Positions 34,549 through 48,371 are shown, counted from the first letter of the stretch. The stretch: 64,000 nt of DNA from Amoebophrya sp. A120 (GCA_905178155.1 CAJINV010000015.1:1403440-1467439), one strand, 5' to 3'. The notes: a model not told the origin generated them from the letters alone. Program-made: numbers and translations.

Positions 34549-35986
34549 AGATGAAAAAGCGATAGGGAAGATGAAAGGCATCAGTTCGTGAACAGCCGCT
34601 TACCTGTTCCTTGCACTTTGCACCGACGCGAGTGTGCCTTGTCATCCTTCTCGATACGTAGAAACATCAAAACCTTCCGAGCGGGCATTGAAAAAGAGCC
34701 ACGCACGACGAACCTTTGCGTAGACAGAAGGTGTCGTGGGCCTCGCATGGGGACGGGCGCGGTTTTGCTTCTTCTAGAGAGCAACCGGGAAAGTAGATTC
34801 GAGTGAACAGCAAATGCGTCCTTTCGTGTGTTCATTCGCCAGCTCGCACACAGCGAAGTGGTTTTTTTTTGGAGCACAGCAACAAGATTATAGCACTTCC
34901 TTATGTCGAAGCAAGTTGAGCTTTTGGTTTTGTGCATACTGTTTGTGCATAATCAGACTTTTCCCGCCTTTTGGCACGTACTCCGTTTGTCCTGACTCAA
35001 CTCTATTTTTTTTCCCGCCCTACTTTGGCGATGTTAATACTTGAGAGATGGAGTTTGTATGGAAGCAAAGCTGACACTAAGTCTCTTTTTTCTTGGAAGA
35101 TTTTATCACTTGGAATTAGCTAGAAGAAATACCACGGACTATTCTGTTCGTGTTCTTCTGTTTGAGTTTCGTCTTCATCACAATTAGTCTCTGTTTTGCT
35201 TTTCAGGACAAATTGTAGAGCAAGAGATTGCTCAAAATCTTGCTTTTGCTTAGTCGCTTAAGTGCTAGACCACTTGCATGCACATAATTTGTCTAGTTGT
35301 AAAATCTAAATCCTTCGATGAACTGACTACAGCCACGTCGTTGTAGCCTGTTTGCCCAGGAGTTTTTTTTAGCGCTAACAACTATATCCAACCGATCTCC
35401 GTTGATCTCTCCGCGCCTCTTGGGCTGATAAATTAGTCTAGCACGACTTCTACTAGTGCCAGGTTTTGTTTAAATAAGTGCTTTCTTCATTATCATTTCG
35501 GTTTGTAAACACGGCAGGTTTGACCTAGAAAAATAGGTCAGCCGGAAAACTCGCAGCTGCACCTGTTTTCCACGATTTTTCCAAAATTGAATATACTTTC
35601 CTCCTTCAGTTTATATCGTGTGTGCAACTTTTTGGTTCGTTTTTGTTTCATTTTCGTTTCGCTGCTGAAGAATTTTGAATTTCTCGAGTGGATAAGAATT
35701 CTAAACTTCTGCAGAAAGAATCCTTTTTGCTGTTTCTCTACTTCGAAAAAGGCTTACTGGTCTTTTCAAACCGAAGCAGTTGTTTTTTTTTGGTCAACAT
35801 CATTGCACGACCTTCACAAGATTTCATCTTCGAACCCCTCGTCTCTGTGCGTTCGATTCGTCTACTCCTACCTTTCACAGGCCCATTGGACACGGTTTTA
35901 CTAGGACGATAACATCACCGCGCCGAAGCTGATACCAAGTTCCTTGGAAAGTACCTAACTGTTGGACCACGAAGACCATTGCCACC
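34549..35986. other. Intergenic, second copy
   Basis: Same as 28192-29629. No supported gene. Confidence 0.55.
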
Positions 35987-38900
35987 ATGTCTGGTTCTGC
36001 CCGCTGTGCTGAGGAGAGCATCAACAGTGTGGAGGCACATCTGGAACAAACGGGTTGCATCACTGCGAAAAACGCAGAACTACATGCCGCAGTGCTTGTG
36101 GAGCCGACACCGGGCAGCGGGCTGAATGCAGACCCACACGTAGATCCTGATCCGGGGAGCTGCTGCCACGCGCAACCCGGAATGTTGGGGCTAAATGCGG
36201 ATGATGAAGAACAGAGTATCACAAAAATTCCGAATTATGACGAGAATTGTACTACAAGTTCTGAACAACATCCAGCAGCTCCGGACCTTGCTACAGCGCA
36301 CGGTGCCAACAAGACCCCCACCAGCGCCGCCATTATCTCTGGTGTTCCCGCCGCGGCGGCCCAATCCGCAAAGGAACGCACCAAGACCCCCGAGGAAGGA
36401 GCTGAAGACGCAGGCCAAGAAGTTAAAACAAATGACTCTACTGCGACCACAGAAGTATCAGCAACGATGTTTCATTCGTCTACAGAGCCTGTGAACAAGC
36501 CAACTTCCGTATCCCGAGAAAAAAGTGCTACAGTTACACACTTGTTGGAGCTTCTGCATCACAAATTTTCTCTGTGTGGTAGAGAAAATTTGTAATGCGA
36601 CGATCACAAGGGAAAACAGGAAGGAAACGAAGCACCGAAGCATTTCCTGCATGAGAAAGGTTGTCTCTGTTGCCAGTCTTGCATGACAATGTGTAACTGT
36701 AACACTTTTTTCTTGCGATATTCCTACGCCCTCCAGCACAAAACTTCTTCCGCAGCTGACCTCCTGAACATGCTCACAACGGCAGCGAACAAAGACAATA
36801 AAGTCTTCGACTCACCCGGAAATGTTGATCCCATCGCTTCTTCGTTACTCACGCCTACCACAGCGAATAACCATTACACCTTCAGTGGGATTGATGGTTC
36901 CTCGAACAAGGACCAGCTGGATTTTAACACGTACATCACGTCCAAAGTGGGCAATCTTTCCGGCGGCTCTGCGGGCAGCACAACCTGCTCGAGTTTTGTC
37001 AGCCGGAGCAGTTCGCGGACGGGCAATGGCGCTACGTACACGACCGGGTTTCATCTCCCCCCAAATGGCCTGTCAGCTGGTGACCACAGGGGCACAACAA
37101 CTCCTGGGATCATGATGAACAACAACGGGGGGACCACAACTGCTTACCAAGATCACCACGTTAATGCCGACAGTTACTGCTCAAGCGCCGCCAAGGCAAA
37201 CATGCTGTCTGATTTGAAACTCTCCAACAGCTCGCTTCTGTTCCCAGAAGACGGCTTCGAATCCTCCCCCGACGTCTCCGAAAACGGCTCGTCTCGCCCG
37301 CAATCCGCCGGTAAGGAGCCGATCTGCAACTCAAAGTCGAATTTGCCAACTGTGATTGACGAAGAGGACGACGAGCATTTGGAAAATTTATCCAGTCCGG
37401 TGGCTTGCGACCACGAAACCAGCGGGTCGAGTGAGAACGGGATGATGTTGTGCGGCTCTGAAGATGTTCTTTTCGGAGATGGTGAAAAGAAACATGGTTC
37501 TTGCAACGAAGAACAATTCAAAACAGTAGAAAATCATCGCGGTGAAGGTCATGATGAGCACCTGCATGAAGATGACCACAACTGTAACGACAGCTGCAAT
37601 GACTCGTTGGAAGTTGGGGAAGAGGCGGTGAAACCGGAAATCATGCAGGAGGTGATGCGCCGGACGACCAGTGTCCGGTCCACGAAAAGTGCTGTTGGGC
37701 CCACTCAGTTGAATATGCAACAGCAGCATCTTCTTCATCAATTTCCAGGTTGTAGTCATCTCGTCGGGAATGAGATGGAGGACGATAGCGTCAAGATCAT
37801 GGAATCGATTGACGGGCCTATAACTACGGAGGCTCGACCGCACGTGCAGTCTCTGCACGAAGAGCAAACACCAGTAGACCACGATGCGAACAGTTGTACC
37901 CACGCGCATTTTATGCACTGCAAAAGTATCGTACTCGTATGAATTGCAGGTATGCATGACAAATCTGGTTTCCTACCCAAATCTGCATTACAAATTCCAA
38001 TTTTCTTCCTGATAAAATTTGTCATGCGATTTATACCAGTGCGATACTTTAACTTTTGCAATGCATACACTTTCTCGCACAGCAATTCAGCCGCACCTAC
38101 CAGCAGAAAGCGGAAGACGCCATGCAGGATATGATGACCAAGAGTATCCAGGTGGTCACGAAAACTGCAGCGTCAGCAGGGGCTACAATGGCAGCCGCCA
38201 CGACGGGTGGCGGAACGACCTGTAGTTCTACCATGAACTACCACCAGCAACAAATCTTGGAAGCCAATTTGTTGCAGCAAGGAGATCCCAATCGTTCATC
38301 CATATCACAGAATTTATCTTCCCCAACCCGGACGACGAAAATGATGATGAACAAATACGGAGAATCTTACTTTAACAACGCTCTGCTCCGTCGGGTCGAC
38401 ACTTCCTCTCCGGGTTCACCGATTTTGGTTCATCCGAAGGCGTCACCGGACTATTCAGTGCAAAAGCATCGTACTCGTAGTAATTGCAACTATGCATGAC
38501 AAATCTGGATTCTTAGCTAAATTAGCATTACAAATTGAATTTTTTTTTTTCCTTTTGATAAAATTTGTGTTGCAATTATTGCTCCTACTGCGATACTTTT
38601 GCAATCCATACGGACGGCGCTCCTGCGACAATTACTATCGGGGAGGAGTTTTCGATTTTGGGAGCAGACGATGATGAAGATGAAAACAACACGGTTATCC
38701 TGAGTAAAAACGTCCCCACACCAGAGTTGTCATGCAGATTTGCAATGACAGGAACATTTGTAATGCGCATCACCAGGAGAGGCATTTTTAGTGGTGTTTT
38801 GGAATTTGTAATGCTGTAAACAGGATGAGCAGATGGATTTCTGATGCAGCTGGCCTTGCGAACCTGCACTACACTACGGACTGCAACTTGTGATGCGTGA

Positions 38901-41900
38901 CCCCCAAAAGTTCTAGGTTTGTGTTGCAAAATCCCCATCTTGACTCTGGTGTGGGGATGTTTTTACTCAGGATAACGGTCAATATCCTATCCCCAGCGGA
39001 GCACACGGATGTCGATGTGCAGCCGGAAAATCAAGCAGAACTAGAGCAAAATGTTGACAGCAACATTTTGAAGATTCACCGCCCGAAACCCAGTTTAGCG
39101 AAGACCCTGATTAACTACAATCCCGCACCGAATATTTCGGTGACTGGTGCAGACAGTTTGAGGGCGAGCAATTCTTCCATTCTCTCCACCGGTCGAAACA
39201 TCAGCCAAGCTAAAGATAACGAGAACCACCACGGAAAGAGCAACGATAAGTGTGGTCATGATCTCCCGACTTCTACCTCCCTGACCGATAGCACGAACTT
39301 TCTGGAGCAATCGCCTCCCTACCTGGCTTCTCCGATCTTCTCGCACAAGAACTCTGAGGACGGGGAAATTAACTACAGCGGGACGAAGAATTCTTCGCAT
39401 GAAGACGACGCGGACGATATTTGCCGGTACAATGATTCGAACATGGAATTTGTGATGGACGGCGAGCACGACTGCTCCTCCGGATCGGAAAAATTTGAAA
39501 AGCAACTGATGGAATCCTCGCCACCAAAACCTCTGCCGGAAGATGAAAAGAATTCGATTTTCGGTCAAATTTGCGATTTCCCTGTAGGAGGAGGAGGTGG
39601 GGATCATGATGTTGCGCCGTCGGGCTGCAATAGTTCATCTGGCAATAGGTTGACAGTGTCAACGATCGGTGGCCCAACATCGTCCTCCTGCGGACAGTAC
39701 AAGACCGCTGCTGGTGCTGCAGCTGCACATGGGGCGGGAAATACTACAGGTTGTACTATCAAAAACCCGTCCTGCAAGAACAACGTCAGCCTCCCCTTCA
39801 CTCACTCCGCACCGCCGGAGAACCCACCGCCACCGCCGCCGTTGGAGTTGTTGCGAGACCGTATTAACCAAGAAGATGAGTACCCCCCGGTCGTCATTGG
39901 GGAATTTTACGACCATCGAGGAAGTAGTTGTGGGATTGAAGACTCTACTTATTCGGGATTCACTGGTGCGCTTTTCAACGAACTCTCCTACCGCACGCCG
40001 AAAAACAACAAAACAGTACGGAAGGTGTGCGACAAGCCACCGTCACCGCCCCAATCGCTGAAGATCATGTCGCAGCGAAAGGCGAAACAGACAGTATAGA
40101 TAGATACTGAGTATGTTCTGATATCTCTGCCTTTTTCTCTCTGGTCCTAGTACAAGCGCATAGCAAGTAGGTTCAGAGTTGTCGCTTTCGCATGATAGTA
40201 GAGTACGCAATTCTAGTCCTTTGTTCCACAGGCCGCCCGCCTCGCTGCTGGGGCTACAGGGACGTCTTTGACCTCGGCGCTGAAGCAATCTGCAGAACAA
40301 AACGACGCGGACACGTCGGCCCTATACAACAGTTTCGATCCTCTCACCCAATTTTCTTCCACCAATGCGGCTTCGCAGGCCTACCACCAATTTATGGCGC
40401 AGCATTCCGCGTTTGGCGGCAATAAAGTTGTACTAGCCAGCACGTCGACCTCTACTGGTGCCACTGCGCAGGCAGGGCAGATGAATCAGGAGAACAATAA
40501 TTCTGGTAGTGGCCGCTGCAACCGAGACGAGGGATCTGATTGTCAAGACGACTACAGCGCGGCGGCCTTGATCTCTCGAAGCTCTAGTGCCGTGCTAGAC
40601 CAGCACCAGCCGGTGCAGGCAACATCTGTTGGTAACAATACGCAAAGTCCGCAGCTATTAAACAAGTCTGTCAGCCCACTGCAGGGCTGTCCCGACGGCG
40701 CAGCTACTAACTCTGGTGTGACCAGCAGTACCAATGCCATCGGGACTGGGCTGCTGATGCAGGGTGGAAATACTGATTCGGCCAATGCAACTACGAGTGC
40801 GGCTACTAGTGAAGGTACCAGCAACACCATGCCGGTTCATGGCGGAGCGCCGCAGCTGTTTTTCCCCCCTGCTACTACTACTTCTTCGGCGCAGCAAGGA
40901 AACAACCATTCGCACCATCAAATGCACGGTGCTGGGGGTAGTAGCGATCCGAACTTGTTGTACAACTGCAATAGCTATCAAATGTAAAAATGTCTGGGTC
41001 TGGAAGAATGCGCGATTTGTCATGCAGCTTTTCCATGACCCATGAAGCCTGGAATGCAGGACCTAGCATGACAGACTCTGTGCAATCTCTCTCATGCCTA
41101 TCCTGCATGAGAAACTCCCTCCCGACTTGGTCAAAACTGGACGACTTTTGGTAATCATGCAACACAGATTTTTGCATGCTTCAGATTTAGCATGACAAGT
41201 TCCATTCTTCCAGACCCAGACATTTTTACATTTGATAATAGCTTCGAAGAGTTCTACGCGGCTTATTTCAACAACCAGCTAAACAATGTCGCTCCTGGTG
41301 CTAGCACTGCTGCTGGTCCAGCCGAGATGTCGTCTGCGTCAGGAGTTGTTGGCACTACACAAACACACCAAGCGGTCTTCGTCAATCCCACAAGCACTGG
41401 GCATCACCAAACAATGGCCCCTACATCGGCCGGGACAATGTATCATTCCGCGACCGGTCAGCAACTATTCGTTCCCGCGACTGCGACGCCGCAAAATGGA
41501 ATGAACCAGATTGGTGTTGGTCTTGGTGGAGCGTCGTCCTGGACTGGGGCTTTGCCCCCGGGGTTTTTTCAGCAGATGCAAAACGTGCAGCAGCAAAGCG
41601 GTGCTGCAACTGGTGCGACTCCGCAGGCCTCTATGCAGGCCGCGCAGATGCAGCAGTACATGCTGCAAATGTACCTGATGCAGTATTTACAACAGGCGCA
41701 GGGTCTGCAGCAGGAGGCTACTTCTTCGCAGCACCACGGCACCACTATGGCCGCCGCCGCTGCCCACCAACAGCATAACCAAACTCATGCAGGAGTTGTT
41801 GGGGCTCCTGGTGCAGCAACCACCGGAGTGGCAGCGGTTGTGCACCAACATCCGGGAGCTGCACCAGCAGGATTTCAACAACATCATCCAGCTACTGCCG

Positions 41901-44900
41901 CAGCAGCTGCTACAACTACTCCCGGTATGATTTCTACCATGGTACAACAGCCGTCGACAATCGTCACCAACCCAGCCACCGGCCAGGCGGTGCCGGTAGA
42001 CGCCAACGGGTTTTCTCCCACTGGCACCGGGAACACGGCGGCGCAGATGAGCGTGAGCATGTACAACCAAGCGATCGTATTGCAATGAAAAATGCCCCCC
42101 CCACCCCCGAACTTGGGAGCATTTGTATTGCACACCTTTCCAAATGAAACATTCGCCCTCTTGCATCTATCAGCATGACAGGTTTCCAATTGTGAATAGC
42201 AAAAATTTGTATTGCAAAAGACCCCAGCAAGAGCGGCGCTTGTCATGGAAGCGATGCGATACACGCCTAGACTCTGCATCAGAAAGATTCATACTCCTTT
42301 CATGCATGACAAAAAGTTTTCATTTGGAAACTTTGCATCGCAAATTTTTGCCATTTCAGGGGTGGGGGGCACTTTTCACTGTAATAGATCGCAGCCCAGA
42401 TGAGCAGTCTCTACCAGCAGTTTTGCGCCGCCCAACAACAACAGCAACAGCAACAACAGCAGCAGTCGGCCGCGGGTGCCGCGGCGTCGACCGGAGTTGC
42501 TGGTACTTCTAACACCGCCTCGCTGGTGCCCGGATCTTCTTTGTCGGGTTCTTTCGTGAATCAGTTCAGTTTCGCAGGAGCACCACCGTGCGGTGGTGGA
42601 GGTACTGCGATAGCAGCCACTGGTGCCGCTCCTGCGGCTGCGACGAATGGTTCTGTTGGAGAGCTGCAGCAAAATACGGCAGGCAGGACTGAAGCGAAAT
42701 CACATGCATGGAACCCAGCCGCAGCAGCGTTTGTTCAGTCGTCTATGAATACGGTTGCTTGTACGACGAGCCAAGAACAGCAGAACAACATCGCGGAGCA
42801 TGGAGTTGTTGTGCAACAGGAGCAGCATCTTGGTCAGGGGATGAACTTGCAGCACGGGACGACGAGGGCCCAGCCGAATCAAACGTCTGCGCAACAGAAC
42901 TATCAGGGCGGTAGTTGTGCTGACAGAACGAACTCGACCACTGGTGGGACAAAAGGCGCCCCCGGAAATAACCTGGCTTCATCTTCCGCGATGATGAATA
43001 AAGGGGGCAACAAGAAGTTCCCCCAAAACAACTCGGGAGTCAATTTTTCTGGGAGCGGTTCTTGTCACTCTCATCATGGCACCAGCGGGAACGCCGGGAA
43101 CACGACCGCAGTCGAAAGTAAGAACCGCTACGGTCACTTGCCGCACAGCAAGTCCTATAATCACCGCTCGGCGAGCACTGCGACTCTTCACACGTCGAGT
43201 TTGGGAAAAGGAGGGGAAAGGACATCAAACACCAGTTATGGAGGGGGAAATAATGATGGCTGCTCTAGCTCTTACAACCACGGTTCATCCACCACGAAAA
43301 TGAACAACGTGAGCTCAATATCCGGAAAAAATCTTGTGCACAATCGGAGTATCGCCACCACTATCAAGTGTAAAAATGTCTGGGTCTGGAACATTCTAAA
43401 CTTGTGATACTGTCTCTGGATTCTGAAAAAATTCATATTGCATGACCAGCAAGAGGACTCCAGTTTGTGCTAGGCGGAGAGGTCATTTCTCATGCTGTAG
43501 AGGCATCAGGAAGCCCTCACAAAATCTGTGATGCTAGGGCATGCATCACAGACATCAGGAGTCATGCAAAATGTGCATGACAAACCTGGCAATCTTCCAG
43601 ACCCAGACATTTTTACATTTGATAGCCACTCATGATCCCAGTGGTTCCACCTCTTGCAACACCAGTATCTGTATCAAATGCAAATGTGTCCGGGTCTGGA
43701 AATTTGTGATGCTAAAATGTGCATGATTAAAACTTCCTTATGCAGGAAAGCATGACAAGTTTGCAGAGCGCTTTCGCATAGGCACTCCGCATGAGAAGCG
43801 GCGTTTTTGTACGACAAGTGAGGCTACGCCTTTTGCTAGTCATGCAACACAGATTTCACAGGAATGTAAGACCAGCATTACAAGTTCCAACTTTTCAGAC
43901 CCAGACATGTTTGCATTTGATAATCTGCCAAGCTAGTCCGGCCGCCTCACCGTCGCCATCGCCACTCTCCTCGCCGCCACTCCGGCCGGTCGACAGCAGT
44001 GCTGGTACGACGAGCGGTAATAATCTTCATGTGAGCACAACTCCAGGTGGTCAACATGTTACTGCAGAACAAAACAAGTGCAACAGCAAAGGGCCGCTAC
44101 AAAATGTTGTAGAACCACCTGCTACTCCGATGGAGACCTCGAGCTGCAAAATAAATTCGAACACCGCAACCCCCACGCCGGGACAACAGCACTCCCGTAT
44201 GCGGCTCTCACTCCAAAATAACAAGTACGTCGAGATTGACACTGGTATGCCGCGGACGATCAGCACGCAGCAGGCGGAGATCAGCATGAGTAAATCGATG
44301 GCCATCAGCAAAGGCAAGGTCGTTGCTGGTTCTACTTCCAGTAACGCTGGCTCCTGCGCAACAACTTCAGGAGCTGGCGCAAGTTGTACAACTACCAACG
44401 CGCGCGGGGCTGCCCGGAAGGGGGTTGTTTCGTCGACAACCGCAGGGCCTGCGGCTGCTGGTGCTGCTAAAAACGAGGGGAAAACGCCGGGGCAGAGTGC
44501 TATCGGAGGAAAGCAAACACCTGGCTCCTCTTGTGCGCAACATCTGCAAAGGTTTGCTGGGGACGATTTAAAAATCGCTGCTGGTGCAGCTCATCAAGCA
44601 GGTGCTGGTCAGGTTGGTATGGCGGATGCCGGGATCACGATGAACAACTACCAGAAACACCACGCGTCGAACACTCCTCCTGCCACGACCCACATTAAAG
44701 ACGCCACCCCGACCGGAGGATCCTCGACCCAAAGTCTGAATGCAGTTGGAGGGAGTTCTTTGCCTGAGATCGTTGACATCACATCTAGTACAGCAACGCC
44801 GCACGATGCGGTAGGAGCAGGTGAAGGACAACAGATTGGTGTTCAGCCGGCGCATCAACAGCACCACCAGTATAATAATGGGAGAACTACAAAGGGCTAC

Positions 44901-47900
44901 TCGGCGATCTACGGCACGATTCACAAGGGCCAGGGCAAGACGAATAATCACTACAGTGGCACGTCCTCGGGCACTAACAACAATATGATGAGTAATCATA
45001 CCCGAAGATCTACATCGTTGTATAACACGACCAGCAGTGGTTCTTGTACCACTACCAGTACCAGCCAGCACCAGAACCTCCTCCAGAACAATTGCAACAC
45101 CGAGCAAACAAGCCAACACATTCAACACACTCACTCGTGTACTACGGCGAGTACTAGTGCAACTAATATCAACACGACTTCTTCGGCAACAAACGCCAGT
45201 GGAGCTCCTGCCTCTACTCTGTCTTCGCCGCCAATATTAGATCGATCGTGGACCACTACCTCGTGGAACCAGCAGCACCAAATGTTCAACAATACCCAGC
45301 ACCAGCGAAGCCAATACTACAAAAGCCAAAATCAGGTCGTCGCGCATCAGCAGGTGGGAAGTGCAGCAGGAGCTTCGGCGGTCTTCCCGCCGAACGGTTC
45401 AACTGTTGAAGGAGCTGCGACGCAGCAGCAGGACCAGCAAAGCGGGTCACATCAGCATCATATGCCGGAGGTGGAACAACAGCAAGGGAACAGCGCTGGA
45501 GGTGGTATTTACAATTGCAACTACAACTCCTTCAACACAGCTGGAACAAAGGGAAAGTCCCCGGATCATTATCAACAGAAGGGCGGCACGGATCAAGTTC
45601 AGAATACTGGGAAAGGCGCGGCTGCTGCTGGGTACAACCAAGTCAACCAATACAATAACAGTTATCACCAGTACAAAAATCACACGGCTGGTGCTCCTGC
45701 TGGTGCCCAGAATGTCTACCACGATGAAACCCGTGGGCCGCGGACGATGATGACGAAGGGAAATGCTGGTGGTGGTTCTCGTCAGCAGAATTACGGAGTG
45801 CAACATAACTACAGCCAAAACCACGCTGCTTGTTTGCCGGCGGGTGGAGCGTCTCACGCTGTGTCGCAATCGCAAGGGAACAGTAAGGGATACCAGTCGT
45901 CGCAGCATGGTCAGAGTGGCCAGCAATACAATAACACTGCTAGTAGTTCGTGCACGACTTCCAGCGACAGCATCAATTCGAGCGTTTCTGCTACTACTCG
46001 AGGACAACAGAAAAACCAATATTCGAGCAGTCAACATCAAAAGGGTTCTTCTGCTTCTTCACCCGAGTTGCATCAGCATCAAGGGTCTTCGTACCACCAG
46101 CATGGTAAAATGAATGCAGCGGGGTCCACGAACGCGTACAGCAGCAATGTGGCGGCCACCATGTCGCGGAATGGATCGATGAGCACGATTGGTGGCGGAA
46201 GCACCATTTCCGGGCGCCCGGATACGAGCGGGAAGTTTTTGTGCACGTACTTGCTGGGTCTGAAGCTATCCGATCCCTTCGACGTCGCGAAGCGAATTAT
46301 TGGGCCCGATGGTACTATACTTGCGCTTGACTTCATCTCCTTTTGCTTTGTGAATAAAGATGGTGATCTGCTTTATGCAACAGGTTGATTTATCATGCTG
46401 TTCCTGTTTTATGCACAAAAATTTGTGTCATGCTCATGTTCTTGCGATGAACATAAAAAATCAGGTCACAACGTGAAGTATATCTCGCATGTGGTGCAAG
46501 GGTGCAAAGTCCGCCTGCGTGGCGAACGATTCCAAAATGAGCAGGACAACGCACCGTGTCAACTGAATGTCTCGGTTCCCACGAAGGAGGGCTATCTTAT
46601 CGCGAAGCACTTGGTCTACATCCTTCTGGACAAGATTTTTAACGATTACTACATTTGGACCGGAGGTATGATCTTCATCTTCCATTGCTGTGTAGTAGGG
46701 CAGGATAATGAGTTATTTGTTTTGATGTCATCTCGTTTGTCATGCGAGGCCGCGCATAAGGAAAGTGCTTTGTCATGCGTGGTATCAATTTATCAAGTGA
46801 AAAATTGATATTGAAATTGTAATTGATCAATCAGGTCGCCACCGCCCCCGTGTGAATTGCCAGGAACACCCGCTAAACGACCACATCGATCCGACTTGGG
46901 AGAAGGAGTTTTATCCCAGAGAAAAACGTGTTACAATTACACACTCCGATGCAAGACAAGCAAGACAGACAACCTCTGTCATGCAGGAAATGCTTGCCAG
47001 CGTCATTTCATTCGTGTTTTCCCTTAGAGTCTGCGCATTACAAGTTTTCTTTGCCATGCAGAGTAAATTTGTGATGCTGAAATTCCAACAGATGTGTAAC
47101 TGTAACACTTTTTTCATGTGATAAGTTTCGGCGTTTATCCAGTGAATGATTTTGGTCAGATTTTTTTACTGCGAGCTTGTGAGAAGTGTATGAAGATCTC
47201 TGTCATGGTGCATCATTTTTTTCAGCAGCAGTTTGTAGTTGCCACTCGTAGCGCATGCCGCGCAATACAAGCTCTGATGTTATCATTTGTGACTGAAAAT
47301 CATTTGTCTCGCATCTCGAACCAGTCCCTGGTTTTCCGTCGAGGTTCCGAAATTTTACGCCGGAAATTTTCCGAGTTCGTTGCCTGCTTTGTCATCATCA
47401 TGCAGAACGAAGGTTGGCCTTGGCGGGCAGTAAGCTGCAACGAGTACTAGCTCTGTGGTCATTCCCAGACCTCCGCACGTGAGAGTTTTTTTCTGCAAGT
47501 GCTTCATGTAGCATGAGCATGACAAAGACAAGCGTAAAAACTCGTGCTTTCCCTTCTATACCGATGTCACGGACATGAAACACGCAAAAGAGGTTCTGGC
47601 CAACATCCGGTTTGCGGGTATAGTTGAAAAATTTCTTGTTGTGGTCATGCATTGATCATCATTTACATTTACTCTCATTCCAAATTACCAAGAAAACTTC
47701 GTGAAAGGTAAAAGCCGCGCGGCGGCGCACATCCAGCACACTCCGGATCACTACCAGCAAGCGGTTAATGCGACATCTTCTGAACAATTGGTGGGTGAAC
47801 AAGTAGAACCTGTTCCGGCTGGGGTTGCGGTTTCAACATCTCCGCAGGACATGATCAGCGGTGGTTCCTCTGGTACTTCCACCATACAGGAACAATTTGT

Positions 47901-48371
47901 GGCACCAGCGGTAGGTTCTTCATCTTCGCAGGTAATTGATATCGGTGGTCAGGGGCAGCAGCAGAATCAGTATGGATTGCAAAAATGTGTGGGTCTGGAA
48001 ACTTGTGATGCTGGGTGGCGTATCATGAGGAGGCAACAAGTGCTGGCTCAGCATGACAAGTTTCTGAACTTCAAGGTGTTGCCTATTCTGCATGACAAAC
48101 TGCGTTGTTGCATGACAGAAAAGTGGGGCGCTTGGGTAACGCGCATGACAGATTTAAGAGTCATGCCAGACAAGCATGACAAACATGCATGCCTCCAGAC
48201 CCAGCCACTTTTGCAGTTGATAATCAGAATGTGAGTCCGGGCGGGACGTCCGCGTCGTGTCAACAGCAAGAGGTGGTTCTTGGTGCGCCGTCGTCGCACC
48301 AGGTTCTTGCGCAGCAGCAGCAGTTTTCGGGCTCGGCGAACGTGGGACGACCCGCTGCGGGTGGGTGCTGA
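35987..48371 (+). CDS. Gene 8: giant Q/N/S-rich KH-domain RNA-binding protein, 3011 aa
   Basis: Exons 35987-36509, 36726-37911, 38073-38451, 38616-38695, 38980-40093, 40232-40975, 41243-42077, 42392-43361, 43630-43671, 43928-46311, 46465-46665, 46835-46911, 47129-47132, 47528-47617, 47708-47970 and 48228-48371 total 9036 nt in one frame. ATG-35987 has a GCCACC context. Most of the protein is low-complexity Ser/Thr/Asn/Gln/Gly/His with poly-Gln (near 42440), Met/Gln-rich and His-rich tracts, as in prion-like RNA-binding proteins. Near the C-terminus (about residues 2735-2820) is one KH domain: FDVAKRIIGPDG-HNVKYISHVVQGCKVRLRG, then a helix-rich end (EGYLIAKHLVYILLDKIFNDYYIW). The GxxG loop is Gly-Pro-Asp-Gly. 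KH domains bind short single-stranded RNA or DNA. GT-AG introns: 40094-40231, 46312-46464, 46666-46834, 47133-47527 (candidate, giving a 4-nt exon piece) and 47618-47707; the rest are introners. Confidence 0.8.
36510..36720. mobile_element. Introner I25, second copy, family E
   Basis: Identical to 30153-30363. Confidence 0.87.
37912..38067. mobile_element. Introner I26, second copy, family C
   Basis: Identical to 31555-31710. Confidence 0.87.
38452..38610. mobile_element. Introner I27, second copy, family C
   Basis: Identical to 32095-32253, perfect CGGAC duplication. Confidence 0.9.
38696..38974. mobile_element. Introner I28, complete copy, family B
   Basis: TATCCTGAGTAAAAACGTCC ... GTTTTTACTCAGGATA, perfect ACGGT duplication. 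Removal joins ENNTV to NILSPAEH. Confidence 0.93.
40976..41237. mobile_element. Introner I29, family A, reverse of I22/I35
   Basis: Perfect ATAGC duplication. The interior is the reverse complement of I22 and I35. Confidence 0.93.
42078..42386. mobile_element. Introner I30, family F
   Basis: TATTGCAATGAAAAATGC ... GCACTTTTCACTGTAATA, perfect GATCG duplication. GT-AG ends are possible in frame. Its left half matches the right half of I41 in reverse complement. Confidence 0.92.
43362..43624. mobile_element. Introner I31, family A
   Basis: Flanks ACCAC / GCCAC (4/5). Only 47 bp separate it from I32. Confidence 0.88.
43672..43922. mobile_element. Introner I32, family A
   Basis: Perfect ATCTG duplication. 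Removal joins NTSIC to QASPAAS. Confidence 0.92.
46912..47123. mobile_element. Introner I33, family E
   Basis: TATCCCAGAGAAAAACGTG ... ACACTTTTTTCATGTGATA, perfect AGTTT duplication. Confidence 0.9.
47971..48222. mobile_element. Introner I34, family A
   Basis: Perfect ATCAG duplication. Same subfamily and orientation as I4 and I17. It precedes the last exon of gene 8. Confidence 0.92.

Larger units (their letters stand above)
32627..38930. repeat. Exact 6.3-kb duplication, copy 2
   Basis: Counterpart of 26270-32573. This copy runs on uninterrupted into the rest of gene 8, so it is the one with correct downstream context; copy 1 has the correct upstream context (exon 1 of gene 7). Confidence 0.9.

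Noticed and set aside
32859-38930. Gene 7 and gene 8 copies as recent paralogues
   Set aside because: No base differences, an N at the seam and a broken target duplication favour an assembly artefact.
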